Below the pieces are notes generated by a model. That model searched no databases. It saw nothing but the letters and a program-made list of their open reading frames with translations, and had not been told where the DNA came from. A program made the position numbers and the translations under genes. Of a stretch of 17,334 bases of DNA, positions 16,279 to 17,334 are shown one piece after another. Each line of letters starts with the position of its first letter. The first letter of the stretch is position 1. The DNA is from JBFWQM01 sp050249455 (GTDB taxonomy: Bacteria; Pseudomonadota; Alphaproteobacteria; MPNO01; VGEU01): NCBI GenBank assembly GCA_050249455.1, contig JBFWQM010000100.1:1-17334 (forward strand). Reading direction: 5' to 3'.

Positions 16279-17334
16279 TCACCCGAACACCCCGTGCAGG
16301 AACCAGGACGGCGGCGGGGCGTCGTCGCGGTAGAGGCCCTGGCGGTAGAGCCAGTAGCGGCCGCCGGCGGTGTCCTCGACGCGGTAGTAGTCGCGCAAGG
16401 CCCCGTCGTCCGGCGCGCCGCCGCGCCACCATTCGGGGGCGATGCGCTCCGGCCCCTCGGCGCGGACGACGCGGTGGACGACGCGGCGCCAGCGGAACAT
16501 CACCGGCGGGTCGTCGGGCACCGGCGCCACCGCCTCGATCGGCTCCGGCCGCGGCAGCAGGCGCAGCGGGCGCGGCGGCGCGCCGGGCGGCGCCCACGCG
16601 GCGCCGGCCGCCGCCGGCGCGGCGCGCAGCGCCGGCGCCGTCTCCATCGCGCGCTCCGGCAGATGGCTCTGGCGCGGGCGCAGCCGGCGCACCCGGTCGG
16701 CGCCCAGCCGGTTGCTCAGCCGGTCGACCAGCGCGTCGAGCGCCTCCGTCACGGCGCCGTCGGCGCCGCCGCGGCGGCCGCCGTCCAATCCATTGCCGTC
16801 AAGGCGGGGCTGCACCGGCCCCAGCGGCTCGGCGACGGCGGCGTCCAGCCGCATCGCCTCGAACCCGAAGCCGAGGTCGAGCCCGTCCAGCCGCTCGGCG
16901 AACAGCCGGGCGAGGTGGGCCGGCGCGCGGTTGGGCCGGCTGGTGCCGACGGCCAGGCGCTCGACGCCGCCGTCCGGCCGGTACAGCCACAGCACCAGCT
17001 CGCGCGCGCCGGCCTGCGCCGCCTCCAGCCCGGCGCACAGCCCGGCGAGCAGCCGGTCGAGCCCGGCGGCGACGTCCTCCGTCCGGCCGATCGGCTCGGC
17101 GAAGGCGAGCCGCTCGACGTGGATGGCGGGCGGCGGCGCCGGCGAGATCGGCTCGTGCACCGCCCCCAGCGCCGCGTCGAGCCGGGCCGCCACCGCGGCG
17201 CCGCCGCGCGTGGCCAGCGCCGCGCGCGGGATGTCGTAGAGCGCGCCGATCCGACGCAGCCCAAGCCCCTCCAGGCTGGCGACCACGGCGGGCGGCAGCC
17301 GCAGCGCCGCCACCGGCAGCGCCGCCAGCGCATC
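16279..17334 (-). CDS. imuB: ImuB, Y-family polymerase-like mutasome protein (C-terminal part, 5' end outside window)
   Basis: The open frame runs from the right edge (DALAALPVAALRLPP) to TGA at 16279-16281, giving 351 visible codons of a protein usually near 500 residues. Supporting segments are LEGLGLRRIGALYDIPRAAL (the helix-hairpin-helix-like region after the palm in Y-family relatives), a little-finger-like middle, and the characteristic ImuB end GPERIAPEWWR, RDYYRVEDTAGGRYWLYRQGLY and WFLHGVFG. ImuB lacks polymerase activity and bridges ImuA, DnaE2 and the beta clamp. The N-terminal part is not visible, so active-site loss cannot be checked. The final WFLHGVF is intact, so the downstream RAYT/REP unit has not truncated it. 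Confidence 0.9.
   Translation of the reverse strand, partial: DALAALPVAALRLPPAVVASLEGLGLRRIGALYDIPRAALATRGGAAVAARLDAALGAVHEPISPAPPPAIHVERLAFAEPIGRTEDVAAGLDRLLAGLCAGLEAAQAGARELVLWLYRPDGGVERLAVGTSRPNRAPAHLARLFAERLDGLDLGFGFEAMRLDAAVAEPLGPVQPRLDGNGLDGGRRGGADGAVTEALDALVDRLSNRLGADRVRRLRPRQSHLPERAMETAPALRAAPAAAGAAWAPPGAPPRPLRLLPRPEPIEAVAPVPDDPPVMFRWRRVVHRVVRAEGPERIAPEWWRGGAPDDGALRDYYRVEDTAGGRYWLYRQGLYRDDAPPPSWFLHGVFG

Noticed and set aside
16288..16307. Possible alphaproteobacterial LexA box (two GAAC halves)
   Set aside because: The halves are separated by 11 nt instead of the 7 expected, and the site lies inside the end of imuB.
15566..16597. A continuous minus-strand frame joining imuB antiframe, palindrome D and the RAYT
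   Set aside because: It overlaps the real imuB frame, translates the palindrome, and leaves RAYT homology at two points; it is open only because of high GC.

Overview
The window is a high-GC (roughly 70%) stretch with strong G/C third-position bias. Gene content points to an alphaproteobacterium: an imuB/dnaE2 mutasome pair, a DUF1194 protein, a STAS-MlaE type lipid transporter and interspersed GTAG-type palindromes. A 100-N gap indicates a scaffolded draft or metagenome assembly. I cannot name the genus.

Left part, + strand (2-4677): the tail of an ABC ATPase, an ABC-2 permease, a GldG-like protein (ABC_transp_aux type), a DUF4340 protein and a DUF1194 von Willebrand-type secreted protein. 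They are packed with gaps of 1-16 nt or overlaps and look like one envelope-associated ABC operon of unknown substrate. The DUF1194 frame has no ATG/GTG/TTG at a sensible place.

Middle-left, - strand (8331 to 4852): an MCE/Mla-type lipid transport operon. The order is STAS-MlaE permease, MlaF-like ATPase, MlaD/MCE protein and PqiC-like lipoprotein, with ATGA overlaps at two of three junctions and a 5-nt gap at the third. A divergent + strand gene for an ornithine cyclodeaminase-family protein (8448-9500) follows a 116-nt shared upstream region.

Centre (9501-10721): two copies and one broken half of a GTCAT-type palindromic repeat surround the 100-N gap. Next come a TauE/SafE-family membrane protein and a perfect 26-bp inverted pair of GTAG-tagged palindromes.

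Right part, all - strand (17334 to 10722): the C-terminal part of imuB, a RAYT-type (REP-associated Y1 transposase) pseudogene, full-length dnaE2, a small secreted protein of unknown function and an isochorismatase-family hydrolase. The RAYT remnant lies exactly between imuB and dnaE2 and is bracketed by near-identical GTAG palindromes. The same palindrome family recurs at both convergent-gene junctions (4721-4817 and 10613-10705).

The most notable theme is this REP/RAYT system. It has seven GTAG-tagged palindromes with compensatory stem changes, and a transposase remnant carrying the HUH motif, apparently broken by two single-base frameshifts, embedded in an SOS-mutagenesis cassette.
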